Assembly (NCBI GenBank): GCA_910579965.1
Contig: CAJTWF010000033.1
Coordinates: 1-31,684 of the forward strand
Source of the DNA: an uncultured Oscillospiraceae bacterium
GTDB lineage: Bacteria > Bacillota > Clostridia > Oscillospirales > Oscillospiraceae
DNA length: 31,684 bases
Direction: 5' to 3'
Of this stretch, positions 7,996 through 14,588 are shown in pieces (position 1 is the first letter of the stretch; the number at the start of each line of letters is the position of its first letter). The notes beneath the pieces were generated by a model, which made no database searches, had not been told where the DNA came from, and worked only from the letters and a program-made list of their open reading frames with translations. Both the position numbers and the translations under genes were made by a program.

Positions 7996-9025
7996 GGTCT
8001 TTTTCTCCTTCCTCCGCAGAGGCTTGATTTTCCGCCCCGGTCTCCGGCTCCTCCGCCAGATCACCGGGGGTTAATTCGTCTGTGTACACCGCGCTCACGC
8101 CCTCCGCCAGCAGGGCGAGGGCCTGCTCCGGGTCGTTGACCGTGTGGGCGAAGACCTTCAGGCCCTTCTCCCGGGCGATGGGGGCGTAGTCCTCCCGCCA
8201 CCAGTAGTCCCACATGGTGATGCCCATGACGCCGTTTTCCGCGCAGAAGTCCGCCTTCTCCCGGAAGTCGGCCTCCGTGCGGGCAAAGCCGTCGGTGTAG
8301 AGGGTGTAGATATAATAGTCGAAGTGGCGCACGCTGTCCACCACCCGGAACATCAGCTGGTCGTAGACCTGAATAATCATCCGGTCAAAGAGGTAGCTCA
8401 GCCCCAGCTCCGCCCCGTCCCGGACCATGGCCTCGAATTGCAGCTTCACGATCTCCGCGTCCGTGAACTTGGTGTCCGTGACCACGCAGACGTCCGGATA
8501 CTGCTCCATGAGCCTCAGCAGGTCCTGGAAGGACAGGGGGGTGAACCGGCCCAGCAGGGGCTTGTCCAGAAACTGCTCCAGGGTGGGCACGCTGGTCTCG
8601 CTGACGCCGGCCTGCCAGCCGGCCCGCCAGTCGTGGCGCAGCACCACCTGCTGGTCCGCCGTCAGGCGCAGATCCACCTCGAACACCCGCACCCCGTTCT
8701 CATACTGCGCCTGGAACCCCTCCAGGCAGTTGAGGGTGGCCCGGCCGGCAATAGCGCCCATGCCGTGGGCGATGATGCGCTGCTCCTCCAGAATCTCCGC
8801 CGCCGTCCGCTCCCCAGGCGGCGGATCCTTCTCCTCCGGCAGCTCCTCCCTCTGGGGGGCGGGTTCCAGCCAGGCGGGCATCTGTTCGGGGGCCGCCGCC
8901 GTCTCTGCCGCAGCCGCCGCGGGGACGGCGGGGCCTGCCAGCACCGCCGCCAGGGCGATCAGCTCCAGGGCCGCCAGGGCCGAGAGCAGGTAGATGACAA
9001 ACGTATATTTCCCAAATCGCGCCAT
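7952..9025 (-). CDS. Glycerophosphodiester phosphodiesterase-family protein
   Basis: The start chosen is the ATG at 9025, preceded by GCGAGG and a short leader from an extended -10 promoter. The product has 357 residues. A hydrophobic N-terminal segment (about 9-40) indicates membrane anchoring or secretion, then an Ala/Pro/Glu-rich linker. The catalytic GDPD domain covers about 83-325: His87 in IIAHGMG, Glu116 and Asp118 in VFEVDLR, and His131 in VLRHDW. The usual AHRG is AHGMG here, seen in a known subgroup. GDPDs cleave glycerophosphodiesters to glycerol-3-phosphate and an alcohol. The acidic, repeat-free C-terminal tail of about 35 residues is not part of the fold and overlaps nudF. First gene of the nudF-walRK operon. 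Confidence 0.85.
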   Translation of the reverse strand: MARFGKYTFVIYLLSALAALELIALAAVLAGPAVPAAAAAETAAAPEQMPAWLEPAPQREELPEEKDPPPGERTAAEILEEQRIIAHGMGAIAGRATLNCLEGFQAQYENGVRVFEVDLRLTADQQVVLRHDWRAGWQAGVSETSVPTLEQFLDKPLLGRFTPLSFQDLLRLMEQYPDVCVVTDTKFTDAEIVKLQFEAMVRDGAELGLSYLFDRMIIQVYDQLMFRVVDSVRHFDYYIYTLYTDGFARTEADFREKADFCAENGVMGITMWDYWWREDYAPIAREKGLKVFAHTVNDPEQALALLAEGVSAVYTDELTPGDLAEEPETGAENQASAEEGEKDHGADGKDTIQREDL

Positions 9026-9057
9026 AGGCAGCCTCGCTTCCCTCTGTTCTCCTGAGT

Positions 9058-9086
9058 AGTATACCATGGAAGATGGGAAATTTCCA
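9058..9086 (-). promoter_or_regulatory. Promoter of the GDPD-nudF-walRK operon
   Basis: Read on the minus strand, TATACT (9063-9058) is preceded by the extended -10 dinucleotide TG. A -35-like TGGAAA (9086-9081) lies at 17-base spacing. Transcription would begin about 25 bases before the GDPD start codon. Confidence 0.5.
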
Positions 9087-9138
9087 CAGGAATTTCTCCG
9101 TCCGGTCCCGGAGGGCGGAAAGGGATATGGCCGCGCCA

Positions 9139-9168
9139 TTGTCACAGAGCCCGTCCGGCGCATATTCT
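9139..9168 (+). promoter_or_regulatory. Putative promoter of the P-loop ATPase gene
   Basis: TTGTCA (9139-9144) and TATTCT (9163-9168) are separated by 18 bases, upstream of the AGGAGGAGG ribosome binding site of the gene starting at 9204. The -10 match is moderate. It diverges from the minus-strand operon promoter. Confidence 0.35.
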
Positions 9169-9203
9169 GGAGGGAGAATCTGAAGAGGTCAGGAGGAGGA
9201 ACC

Positions 9204-10277
9204 ATGACACAATCTACGCACTTCTTTCTAGGCGCCAACAGCGGCCGGGGCTTTCGGAATCTGTTCGACCGCTTCTGCGCGCCGGAGAACCACTGGGATC
9301 TGCTGGTGCTCAAGGGGGGGCCCGGGGCGGGGAAGTCCACCATGATGCGCAGAATCGGCGCGGCGATGGAGGAACGGGGGGAGCAGGTGGAGTACCTGTA
9401 CTGCTCCGGAGACCCCAAATCCCTGGACGGGGTACATATTCCGCGCATCAGGGCCGCCGTGGTGGACGGCACCGCGCCCCACGTCGTGGAGCCCAAATAT
9501 CCCGGCGCGGTGGACCGCTATGTGAACCTGGGCCAGTTCTACGACATCGCCGCCGCCAAGGAGCAGCGGGAGGAGATCATCCGGCACACGGACGCCTGCT
9601 CCGCGGCCTACAAGCGGGCCTACCGGGCCCTGGGCGCGGCCCGGCAGATGGCGGACAACGCCGCGGCCCTGGCGGCGGAGGGTCTGGACGGCGACAAGCT
9701 GCTGCGGCGCACAGACGGGATCATCGGCCGGGAGCTGCGGGGCAGGGGGAGCGGCGGGCAGGACGCCTTCCGGTTCTTGGGCAGCCTGACCTGCATGGGG
9801 CCTGTGTGGCGGTTTGACAGCGTGGAGGCGCTGTGCCCCAGGATCTACCAGCTCCAGGACGCCTACGGCCTGGCCGCGCCCATGCTGGAGCGGATCCGCG
9901 CCGCGGCCAGGGCCCGGGGCTTCTCCGCCGTGGTCTGCCCGGACCCGGAGCATACGGAGCGGATCCAGCACCTGCTGCTGCCGGAGCTGGGCCTGGCCTT
10001 TGTCACCAGCCGGGAGGGGATGGTCTATGACGGCGCGGCCTACCGCCGCATCCGCCTGGACGCCATGATCGCCCCCGCCCACCTCAAGCGGTGCAGGCCC
10101 CACCTCCGCTTTGTCCGCCGGGTGGAGGAGGCACTGCGGCAGGAGGGGCTGGACGCCCTCCGGGAGGCCAAGGCATGCCACGATGCCCTGGAGGCCCTCT
10201 ATCATCCCCACGTGGACTTTGACGGCGTGGACCGGTGCGTGGACCGGGAGCTGGAGCGGCTGGAGGCCGCCCTGTAG
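9204..10277 (+). CDS. P-loop ATPase of unknown function (PRK06851-like)
   Basis: A 357-residue cytoplasmic protein starting at an ATG with AGGAGGAGG upstream; the frame is open earlier but lacks a start signal. A Walker A motif GGPGAGKST is at residues 38-46 after a conserved opening (FFLGANSGRGFRNLF). The following region contains YCSGDPKSLDGV, typical of a group of Firmicute P-loop proteins annotated only as ATPases (PRK06851). A long helical middle and a C-terminal half with an alpha/beta look (SAVVCPDPEHTERIQHLLLP) follow. Some relatives carry two P-loops; I see only the N-terminal one here. The role is unknown. It stands alone, flanked by a divergent promoter region and a terminator. Confidence 0.75.
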   Translation: MTQSTHFFLGANSGRGFRNLFDRFCAPENHWDLLVLKGGPGAGKSTMMRRIGAAMEERGEQVEYLYCSGDPKSLDGVHIPRIRAAVVDGTAPHVVEPKYPGAVDRYVNLGQFYDIAAAKEQREEIIRHTDACSAAYKRAYRALGAARQMADNAAALAAEGLDGDKLLRRTDGIIGRELRGRGSGGQDAFRFLGSLTCMGPVWRFDSVEALCPRIYQLQDAYGLAAPMLERIRAAARARGFSAVVCPDPEHTERIQHLLLPELGLAFVTSREGMVYDGAAYRRIRLDAMIAPAHLKRCRPHLRFVRRVEEALRQEGLDALREAKACHDALEALYHPHVDFDGVDRCVDRELERLEAAL

Positions 10278-10322
10278 CCGCTCCCCACCGGAGGCGGCCG
10301 CGCCCTTTGGGATGCAGACGAA

Positions 10323-10360
10323 AGCCGGGTCCGGGCGGAACATTCCGCCCAGGCCCGGCT
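10323..10360. terminator. Stem-loop between convergent genes
   Basis: A near-perfect 18-bp stem (10323-10340 with 10343-10360, one mismatch) around a 2-base loop. The T-run is weak on the + side and a little better on the - side (TTTCGT). It lies between the convergent ATPase and lipoprotein genes and probably terminates both. Confidence 0.65.
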
Positions 10361-10366
10361 TGACGC

Positions 10367-10747
10367 TTACCAGCGCCCGCTGGCGCTGCCGTCCATATTC
10401 CCGTCCACGTCGGTGACGCGGGCGTTATCCAGCATCTGCTGGAAACTGGTGGTGCCGGCCGCGCCCCGGGCCGCGTCATCCACCGCCCTGCGTCCGCCGT
10501 CCCACATGTCCTCCACCGCGTCGCCCATGCTGTCCAGGCCCCGCCGCACGTCGCTGCCGACGCTGCTGCGGGCGCGGGTTCCGTCCCGGGCGCTGTCGTT
10601 GGCGTTGACGCCGTTGTCGGAGCTGGTGGAGCCGTTTGTGACGCCGCCGTTCACACCCTGATCCGCCGTTCCGTTCTCCTGGCCGCCGCAGGCCGTCAGA
10701 GAGAGCGCCAGCGCAGCCGCAGCCGCAAAAATCGCCGCTTTTTTCAT
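10367..10747 (-). CDS. Small secreted lipoprotein
   Basis: A 126-residue protein starting at an ATG with AAGGAGG nine bases upstream. The N-terminus is a typical type II signal peptide: MKKAA, an Ala/Leu-rich core, and a lipobox LTAC with the lipidated Cys at residue 20. The mature part is short, rich in Gly, Asn, Asp and Ser, and looks mostly disordered. A C-terminal segment SFQQMLDNARVTDVDGNMDG has some helical character. No recognised domain is visible, so the function is unknown. It is monocistronic, with a stem-loop in its leader and a shared terminator behind it. Confidence 0.75.
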   Translation of the reverse strand: MKKAAIFAAAAALALSLTACGGQENGTADQGVNGGVTNGSTSSDNGVNANDSARDGTRARSSVGSDVRRGLDSMGDAVEDMWDGGRRAVDDAARGAAGTTSFQQMLDNARVTDVDGNMDGSASGRW

Positions 10748-10771
10748 CCCTGAAATCCTCCTTCCTAAAAT

Positions 10772-10791
10772 CCAGCGCACATACGCGCTGG
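10772..10791 (-). promoter_or_regulatory. Small stem-loop in the lipoprotein leader
   Basis: CCAGCGC and GCGCTGG (10772-10778 and 10785-10791) pair around a 6-base loop, ending about 25 bases before the lipoprotein start codon. It could be an operator or an mRNA-stabilising hairpin. No regulator is known. Confidence 0.35.
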
Positions 10792-10896
10792 AGCTAGTAT
10801 TTGCGGCGGACCGGATTTTACTGCTCCCTTTTCCTGCAAATTTTGTGGCGATCTGCCGATTTTTTCCATATGACGCATCTTTTTTTTTGCAGGGCT

Positions 10897-10926
10897 TTGC
10901 CCCGCGTCCCGTCCCTGTGGTATAGT
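10897..10926 (+). promoter_or_regulatory. Putative promoter of the recombinase leader
   Basis: TTGCCC (10897-10902) and TATAGT (10921-10926) are separated by 18 bases. The -10 abuts the left arm of the long inverted repeat that follows, so the transcript would begin within or just after that arm. Confidence 0.5.
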
Positions 10927-11055
10927 CGACACACCTGGAAAGCGGTAAAAAGGAGGCGCGGAGAAATGGCGCAGGGCGGATCGGAGGATGCGGGCGGGCC
11001 GGCAGCGTCCCCCTGCGCCGCTTTGAGCAGACTTTACCGGTTTTCAGGTGTGTCG
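10927..11055 (+). repeat. Long inverted repeat upstream of the recombinase
   Basis: The left arm at 10927-10949 (starting CGACACACCTG) matches the reverse complement of 11033-11055 at 21 of 23 positions, with 83 bases between. A nested inverted pair, GGCGCAGGG (10968-10976) and CCCTGCGCC (11011-11019), lies inside. The span holds a ribosome binding site and a 32-codon open frame. It could be a pair of inverted recombinase sites or a large leader RNA hairpin. The arms contain an imperfect dyad (ACCTG-4-CGGT), which is weak support for a binding site. Confidence 0.75.
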
Positions 11056-11064
11056 GCGATATGA
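10966..11064 (+). CDS. Candidate 32-residue leader peptide
   Basis: An ATG ten bases after AAAAAGGAGG opens a 32-codon frame ending in TGA at 11062-11064, 33 bases before the recombinase start. The product is small, Gly/Ala/Ser-rich, and resembles nothing known. Most of the frame lies inside the long inverted repeat, so its translation could influence leader folding. Real translation is unproven. The strong ribosome binding site and placement behind a promoter are the only positive evidence. Confidence 0.35.
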   Translation: MAQGGSEDAGGPAASPCAALSRLYRFSGVSAI

Positions 11065-11097
11065 TCTGCCTGACGGCAAAGAAAGGAGGCGGCGGCC

Positions 11098-11700
11098 ATT
11101 TCGACAAATACATACGGCTACGTCCGGGTCAGCACGCGGGATCAGAACGAGGACCGGCAGCTTCTGGCCATGCAGGAGCTGTCCATTCTGGAGAAAAACA
11201 TCTTTATGGACAAGCAGTCCGGCAAGGATTTTGACCGGCCCCAGTATAAGCGGCTGGTCAAAAAATTAAGGCCGGACGATCTGCTCTACATCAAGAGCAT
11301 CGACCGGCTGGGGCGAAATTATGAGGAAATTCAAAATCAGTGGCGGATTCTCACCAAGGAGAAAAAGATCGATATTGTGGTGCTGGACATGCCCCTGCTG
11401 GACACCCGGCGGGGCAAGGATCTGATGGGGACCTTCCTCAGCGATATTGTCCTGCAGGTGCTCTCCTTTGCGGCGGAGAACGAGCGCACCAGCATCCGGA
11501 CGAGGCAGGCGGAGGGCATCGCGGCGGCCAAGGCCCGGGGCGTCCGCTTCGGCCGCCCGCCCAAGCCCCTGCCGGAGAGCTACCACAGCGCCTACCAGCG
11601 GTGGATGGCGGGCGCCATCACCGGCTCTGCGGCGGCCCGGGAGTGCGGAATGCCCCTGTCCACCTTCCGCTACCGCTCCAAGCTGTACAGAAAAGTCTAG
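11098..11700 (+). CDS. Small serine recombinase (resolvase/invertase), apparent ATT start
   Basis: The 200-residue frame fits the small serine recombinase family. The N-terminal catalytic motif YGYVRVSTRDQNEDRQ has the nucleophile at Ser12. An arm with SIDRLGRN holds conserved arginines, then come helix E (AENERTSIRTRQAEGIAAAKARGVRFGRPP) and a C-terminal helix-turn-helix (about 150-198). The first in-frame ATG (11170) would remove the catalytic serine. No ATG, GTG or TTG exists between the upstream in-frame stop at 11071 and that ATG. An ATT at 11098 lies eight bases after AAAGGAGG, at the expected first residue. It is either a genuine rare AUU start or an ATG-to-ATT mutation. The enzyme may act on the inverted repeat just upstream. 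Confidence 0.85.
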   Translation: MSTNTYGYVRVSTRDQNEDRQLLAMQELSILEKNIFMDKQSGKDFDRPQYKRLVKKLRPDDLLYIKSIDRLGRNYEEIQNQWRILTKEKKIDIVVLDMPLLDTRRGKDLMGTFLSDIVLQVLSFAAENERTSIRTRQAEGIAAAKARGVRFGRPPKPLPESYHSAYQRWMAGAITGSAAARECGMPLSTFRYRSKLYRKV

Positions 11701-11801
11701 GTTTCTGTGAGCAGGGCATCCTTTGCAGGAATGTGTACCTTTCTGTAACTGGGCATTGAATGTATTTATGAATGTGACAACTAAATGTAAGGGTGTATGT
11801 A

Positions 11802-12043
11802 ATGAAAAAGACCAGTTTAATAGTAGGTATACTCAGCATTATTGAAACAATATTTCAACAGCATTAGCCTTGTTGGAGAAATTTAGGAAAATAAAAACAT
11901 TATCCATAACGCCAAAAGATCATCTCGCCAGCAAGAATGTACATTCGTTGGATGAATTGTCGATATATAAGGAGCTGCTTGACGCTGGCGCCTTAACGCA
12001 GGAAGAGTTCGATGAGAAGAAAAAGCAAATTCTTGGTCTTTAA
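11802..12043 (+). pseudogene. Broken small membrane protein with C-terminal SHOCT domain
   Basis: One frame begins at an ATG (11802) with MKKTSLIVGILSIIETIF, a membrane-helix-like start, and stops at 11865. A second frame, open from 11846, ends at 12043 with a typical SHOCT segment (SIYKELLDAGALTQEEFDEK, then KKQILGL). A frameshift, perhaps with a deletion, around 11845-11870 would join the two into one short protein of the membrane-helix-plus-SHOCT type. SHOCT modules are short C-terminal oligomerisation motifs. The DNA is clearly more AT-rich than the flanks, suggesting acquired sequence. The SHOCT end is convincing; the joining with the upstream frame is inference. Confidence 0.6.
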
Positions 12044-12230
12044 TCTATAAAAGGAGAAATCAAACAGGCCCGAGTGGTCCATCCGGTCAGAAATTAAACC
12101 ATATCCCGGGCGAAATTTCCGCAGGCGTTGTTGTCCTTGACGGGCGGCAGCCCGCCTGCATCCGCTGCCCTGCGAAAATTCTGCTCCGGCCTCTGGGTTT
12201 GATGAGCGCGGATTTATAGAAATAATTCAC
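12044..12230. other. Gene-free stretch with repeat-like core
   Basis: An isolated ribosome-binding-like AAAAGGAGAAATC at 12048-12060 has no start codon or frame behind it. The segment around 12108-12150 (AATTTCCGCAGGCGT, then CCTTGACGGGCGG) resembles the core of the 31005-31164 element (AATTTTCGCAGGCAT, then CCTGACGGATGG). A partly inverted copy (CTGCGAAAATTCTG) follows at 12171-12184. It is probably a degenerate member of the same intergenic repeat group. Confidence 0.4.
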
Positions 12231-12236
12231 AGAAGA

Positions 12237-12278
12237 AGCGCCGGGAAGGCCTTTGCTCCCTCCCGGCGCTCTTTTTTT
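12237..12278. terminator. Intrinsic terminator
   Basis: AGCGCCGGGA (12237-12246) pairs with TCCCGGCGCT (12261-12270), followed by seven T residues on the + strand. On the - strand it starts 13 bases after the AraC gene stop and is followed by TTCTTCT, so it probably also ends that gene. Confidence 0.75.
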
Positions 12279-12290
12279 GTCCCCTCCCGC

Positions 12291-13136
12291 TCACTTCCAC
12301 TCCCTGGGGCTTCGCCCGTAGGCGCTGCGGAAGGCCCGGAGGAAGACGGAGTAGTCGCCGAACCCGGCGTCCCCGGCGGCCTTGAGGATGGGGACGCCCC
12401 GGCGGATGTCCCCGGCGGCCCGCTGGAGGCGCTTCTGGCGGATGTACTGGTGGACCGTGCAGCCGTAGACCGCCTTGAACCGGTGCATCAGGTAGTAGCG
12501 GCTGAGGAAGAAGGCCCCGGACAGGCGCTCGATGGTCAGCTCCTCCCCCAGGTGGTCCCGGATGTAGCGGGTGACCTCCTCCATCTTGGGGTCAAAGCGG
12601 TAGGTTACGTCGTCCGGCTCCGCCGGGGCCTCCAGCAGGTCCCGGTTCAGGGCGATGAGCAGCTGGAGAACGCAGGTGTCGGAGAGGAGCCCGGCGGCAA
12701 AGCCGCCGTCCCCGGCCGCCGCCTCCACCCGCTCAAAGAGGCTCCGGTACCGCTCCCGGGCCTCGCCCCTGGGCCGGTAGAGGTGGAAGGCGCGGCTGGC
12801 GGACAGCTCAAAGCAGGCCGCCAGGTCCGTCTCCGGCGCGCTGAACCGGGCCAGAAAGCTCCGGTCCATCCACAGCACCATCCGCTCGTAGACCTGGCCC
12901 GGGTCCACCACCGGCAGGTGGATCAGGTTCCGGCTCACCAGCAGGATGTCCATGGGCTGGAGGGGGTAGCTTTTGCCCTCGATGTTGTAGGTTGCCCGGC
13001 CCCCCAGCTGGAACACCAGCTTGTCAAATTCGTGGTAGTGGTAGTCCAGGGCCAGGGCCCGGCTGTCCCGCAGGTGGAAGAGCCGGTAGTCCTCGTTGAG
13101 ATAGCCCCGCTTGCCCACTTCGCTTCTGTCCAGCAT
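12291..13136 (-). CDS. AraC-family transcriptional regulator
   Basis: A 281-residue regulator with GGAGG six bases before its ATG. The N-terminal part (about 1-150) is a cupin-like sensor: HYHEFDKLVFQLGG, then YPLQPMDILLVSRNLIHLP. The C-terminal 100 residues hold two helix-turn-helix motifs: EELTIERLSGAFFLSRYYLMHRFK and the second around AAGDAGFGDYSVFLRAFRSAYGRSPREW, a classic AraC signature. It should bind DNA as a dimer and respond to an unknown small effector. There is no obvious adjacent target operon in the same direction; upstream lies the palindromic element and then the zinc-ribbon gene. Confidence 0.92.
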   Translation of the reverse strand: MLDRSEVGKRGYLNEDYRLFHLRDSRALALDYHYHEFDKLVFQLGGRATYNIEGKSYPLQPMDILLVSRNLIHLPVVDPGQVYERMVLWMDRSFLARFSAPETDLAACFELSASRAFHLYRPRGEARERYRSLFERVEAAAGDGGFAAGLLSDTCVLQLLIALNRDLLEAPAEPDDVTYRFDPKMEEVTRYIRDHLGEELTIERLSGAFFLSRYYLMHRFKAVYGCTVHQYIRQKRLQRAAGDIRRGVPILKAAGDAGFGDYSVFLRAFRSAYGRSPREWK

Positions 13137-13234
13137 GGCCGTCCTCCGTGCGTTCTTTTGAGAAAAGCAGGCGCGAAGCGGCGTCCCGCCCCGGGGAGAG
13201 CCCCGGAGCGGAGCGAAGCTTCGCGCAGTGAAAA

Positions 13235-13309
13235 GCCTGTATGCACAGCCGCTGAACGCCGCCGGGCCGGTTTTTTCCGCCCCGGCATTCCCCGGCTGCG
13301 CATACAGGC
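13235..13309 (-). repeat. Short palindromic element related to the 31005 MITE
   Basis: CCTGTATGCACAGCCG (13236-13251) and the complement of 13293-13308 match at 15 of 16 positions, and one further pair extends the ends to 13235 and 13309. The left end continues as CTGAA. Over 21 bases (13236-13256) it matches the inverted right end of the 31005-31164 element with two differences. An inner GC-rich hairpin sits in the middle. On the - strand the stem is followed by CTTTTC, so it may now act as terminator of the zinc-ribbon gene. Confidence 0.65.
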
Positions 13310-13329
13310 GGACCCGCTGTGCCGCCGTC

Positions 13330-13704
13330 TCAGCCGCCCATGGGCGCGCCGCAGTGGGGACAGAACTTGCTGTCGCTGATCTTGCCGCACACGGGGCAGA
13401 CCGTGCCCTCGGCCTGAGCGGAGGCCTCCTGGCTCTCGGCGGCCTCGCGGCTGGCCTGGAGCTCCGCGATCTTCTCCTGGGAGGCCCGCACGGCGGCGAT
13501 TACGTCCGCGATGGCCTCGGGGACCTCCTCCTTGTGCTCGCAGGCGTACCATTGTCCGATGGCGCGGTAGTTCTTGTCCAGCTCCCGCTTCTCGGCGATG
13601 ATCGCGGCGGAGATCTTCGCTGAGTCGGCCGCGCCCCTGGCCTTCTCGGCGGCGGTAGCCACCACTTCCCTCGCCTTTTGGGTCATTTCCTCAAAATAGC
13701 TCAT
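13330..13704 (-). CDS. Coiled-coil protein with C-terminal zinc ribbon
   Basis: A 124-residue protein with AAAGGAG before its ATG. Residues 1-95 are predicted helical and charged, rich in Ala, Glu and Lys (EEMTQKAREVVATAAEKA and following), consistent with a coiled coil. The last 25 residues form a zinc ribbon with CPVCG and CPHCG. Proteins of this build are common in Clostridia and are annotated only as zinc-ribbon domain proteins; function unknown. There is no signal peptide or membrane helix. A TATAAT promoter lies about 80 bases upstream of the start. Confidence 0.8.
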   Translation of the reverse strand: MSYFEEMTQKAREVVATAAEKARGAADSAKISAAIIAEKRELDKNYRAIGQWYACEHKEEVPEAIADVIAAVRASQEKIAELQASREAAESQEASAQAEGTVCPVCGKISDSKFCPHCGAPMGG

Positions 13705-13780
13705 TCTGTGCTCCTTTCAAGCCCGTTATTTTCACGCAGCCCATCTGCGCTCCATACCCCCCGCAATACTTGTCGCCCTC

Positions 13781-13809
13781 ATTATAGCTCTTTTCTCCCA
13801 TTCCTGCAA
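13781..13809 (-). promoter_or_regulatory. Promoter of the zinc-ribbon gene
   Basis: On the minus strand, a perfect TATAAT (13786-13781) follows TTGCAG (13809-13804) at 17-base spacing. The leader to the ATG at 13704 is about 70 bases. Confidence 0.55.
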
Positions 13810-13915
13810 GCTCTTTTTGGGCGGCCATGGTGACGGTTTGCCCGATGTGTATAGCGCCTGCGTCCGCGGCGCCGGCCCTGATGGGGAGATTTCCCGGATT
13901 TGTGACAATTTCCTC

Positions 13916-13944
13916 TGGAAAAATCCGGACAGGTAGTGTATCAT
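13916..13944 (+). promoter_or_regulatory. Putative promoter of the cysteine-rich protein gene
   Basis: TGGAAA (13916-13921) and TATCAT (13939-13944) are 17 bases apart, and AAAGGAG and the ATG at 13982 follow. The -10 differs from consensus at one base. It diverges from the zinc-ribbon promoter. Confidence 0.45.
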
Positions 13945-13981
13945 GGTAGGACTGCGCATCATACAAAGGAGAAGAAGACCA

Positions 13982-14581
13982 ATGGCTGAACAAATGCGGG
14001 CTCTGGGCTACCTGTGCCCGGAATGCGGTAAAATTGTATACGGCGAGCGGACCCGCTTCGCCATGAGCGCGGCTGCGGTGGGGCTGGTGTGCGGCTGCGG
14101 ACGGAGCGAGCTGACCGCCCAGCCAGAGGGCGCCTCCTGCCGGCTCACCGTGCCCTGCGGCCTGTGCGGCGGGGAGCACCGGGCCGAGGCGGCGGCGGAG
14201 CGGCTGCTGGAGGGGGAGGGTATAGGCCTTGCCTGTCCCAAGACCCGGCAGCTGTGCTGCTACATCGGCCAGCCCCAGCGGGTGGAGCGTGCCCTGCGGC
14301 AGCTGGAGCTGACGGTGGAGAAGACCAGGGAGGACCGGGACGGGGCCTTTGTGGACAGCGTCATCATGTACGAGGTCCTCTCCGAGCTGCGGGACATCGC
14401 GGCCCGGGGCGGCGTCTCCTGCGCCTGCGGGGCGTCGGGCTGCGCCATGGAGATCCAGGGCGCAGCGGTGGATCTGGTCTGCCGCCAGTGCGGGGCCCGG
14501 CTGCGCCTGCCGGCGGCCACAGACGAGGATCTGGACCGTCTGTGCTGCCAGTACACCCTGACCATCCCCGGGAGGAAGTGA
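13982..14581 (+). CDS. Cysteine-rich protein of unknown function
   Basis: A 199-residue soluble protein. The start chosen is the ATG at 13982, ten bases after AAAGGAG. Several cysteine pairs suggest metal-binding zinc-ribbon-like modules: CPEC near residue 12, CGC near 39, CGLC near 59, CACG near 146 and CRQC near 167. The pairs are spread along the chain, with helical, charged stretches between (RALRQLELTVEKTREDRDGA). No known domain is recognised. It ends seven bases before the NhaC-like antiporter gene, so the two are surely one operon. A regulatory or accessory link to the transporter is possible but unsupported by sequence. Translation is supported by the frame and ribosome binding site. 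Confidence 0.8.
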   Translation: MAEQMRALGYLCPECGKIVYGERTRFAMSAAAVGLVCGCGRSELTAQPEGASCRLTVPCGLCGGEHRAEAAAERLLEGEGIGLACPKTRQLCCYIGQPQRVERALRQLELTVEKTREDRDGAFVDSVIMYEVLSELRDIAARGGVSCACGASGCAMEIQGAAVDLVCRQCGARLRLPAATDEDLDRLCCQYTLTIPGRK

Positions 14582-14588
14582 CGCGCCC

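Noticed and set aside
10927..11055. Invertible promoter
   Set aside because: The recognisable -10 lies outside the inverted arms and no promoter is visible inside on either strand, so a promoter switch is not supported. The inverted repeat itself is kept as a finding.
12048..12060. Ribosome binding site for a small gene
   Set aside because: No start codon follows at a usable distance and no sensible frame opens.
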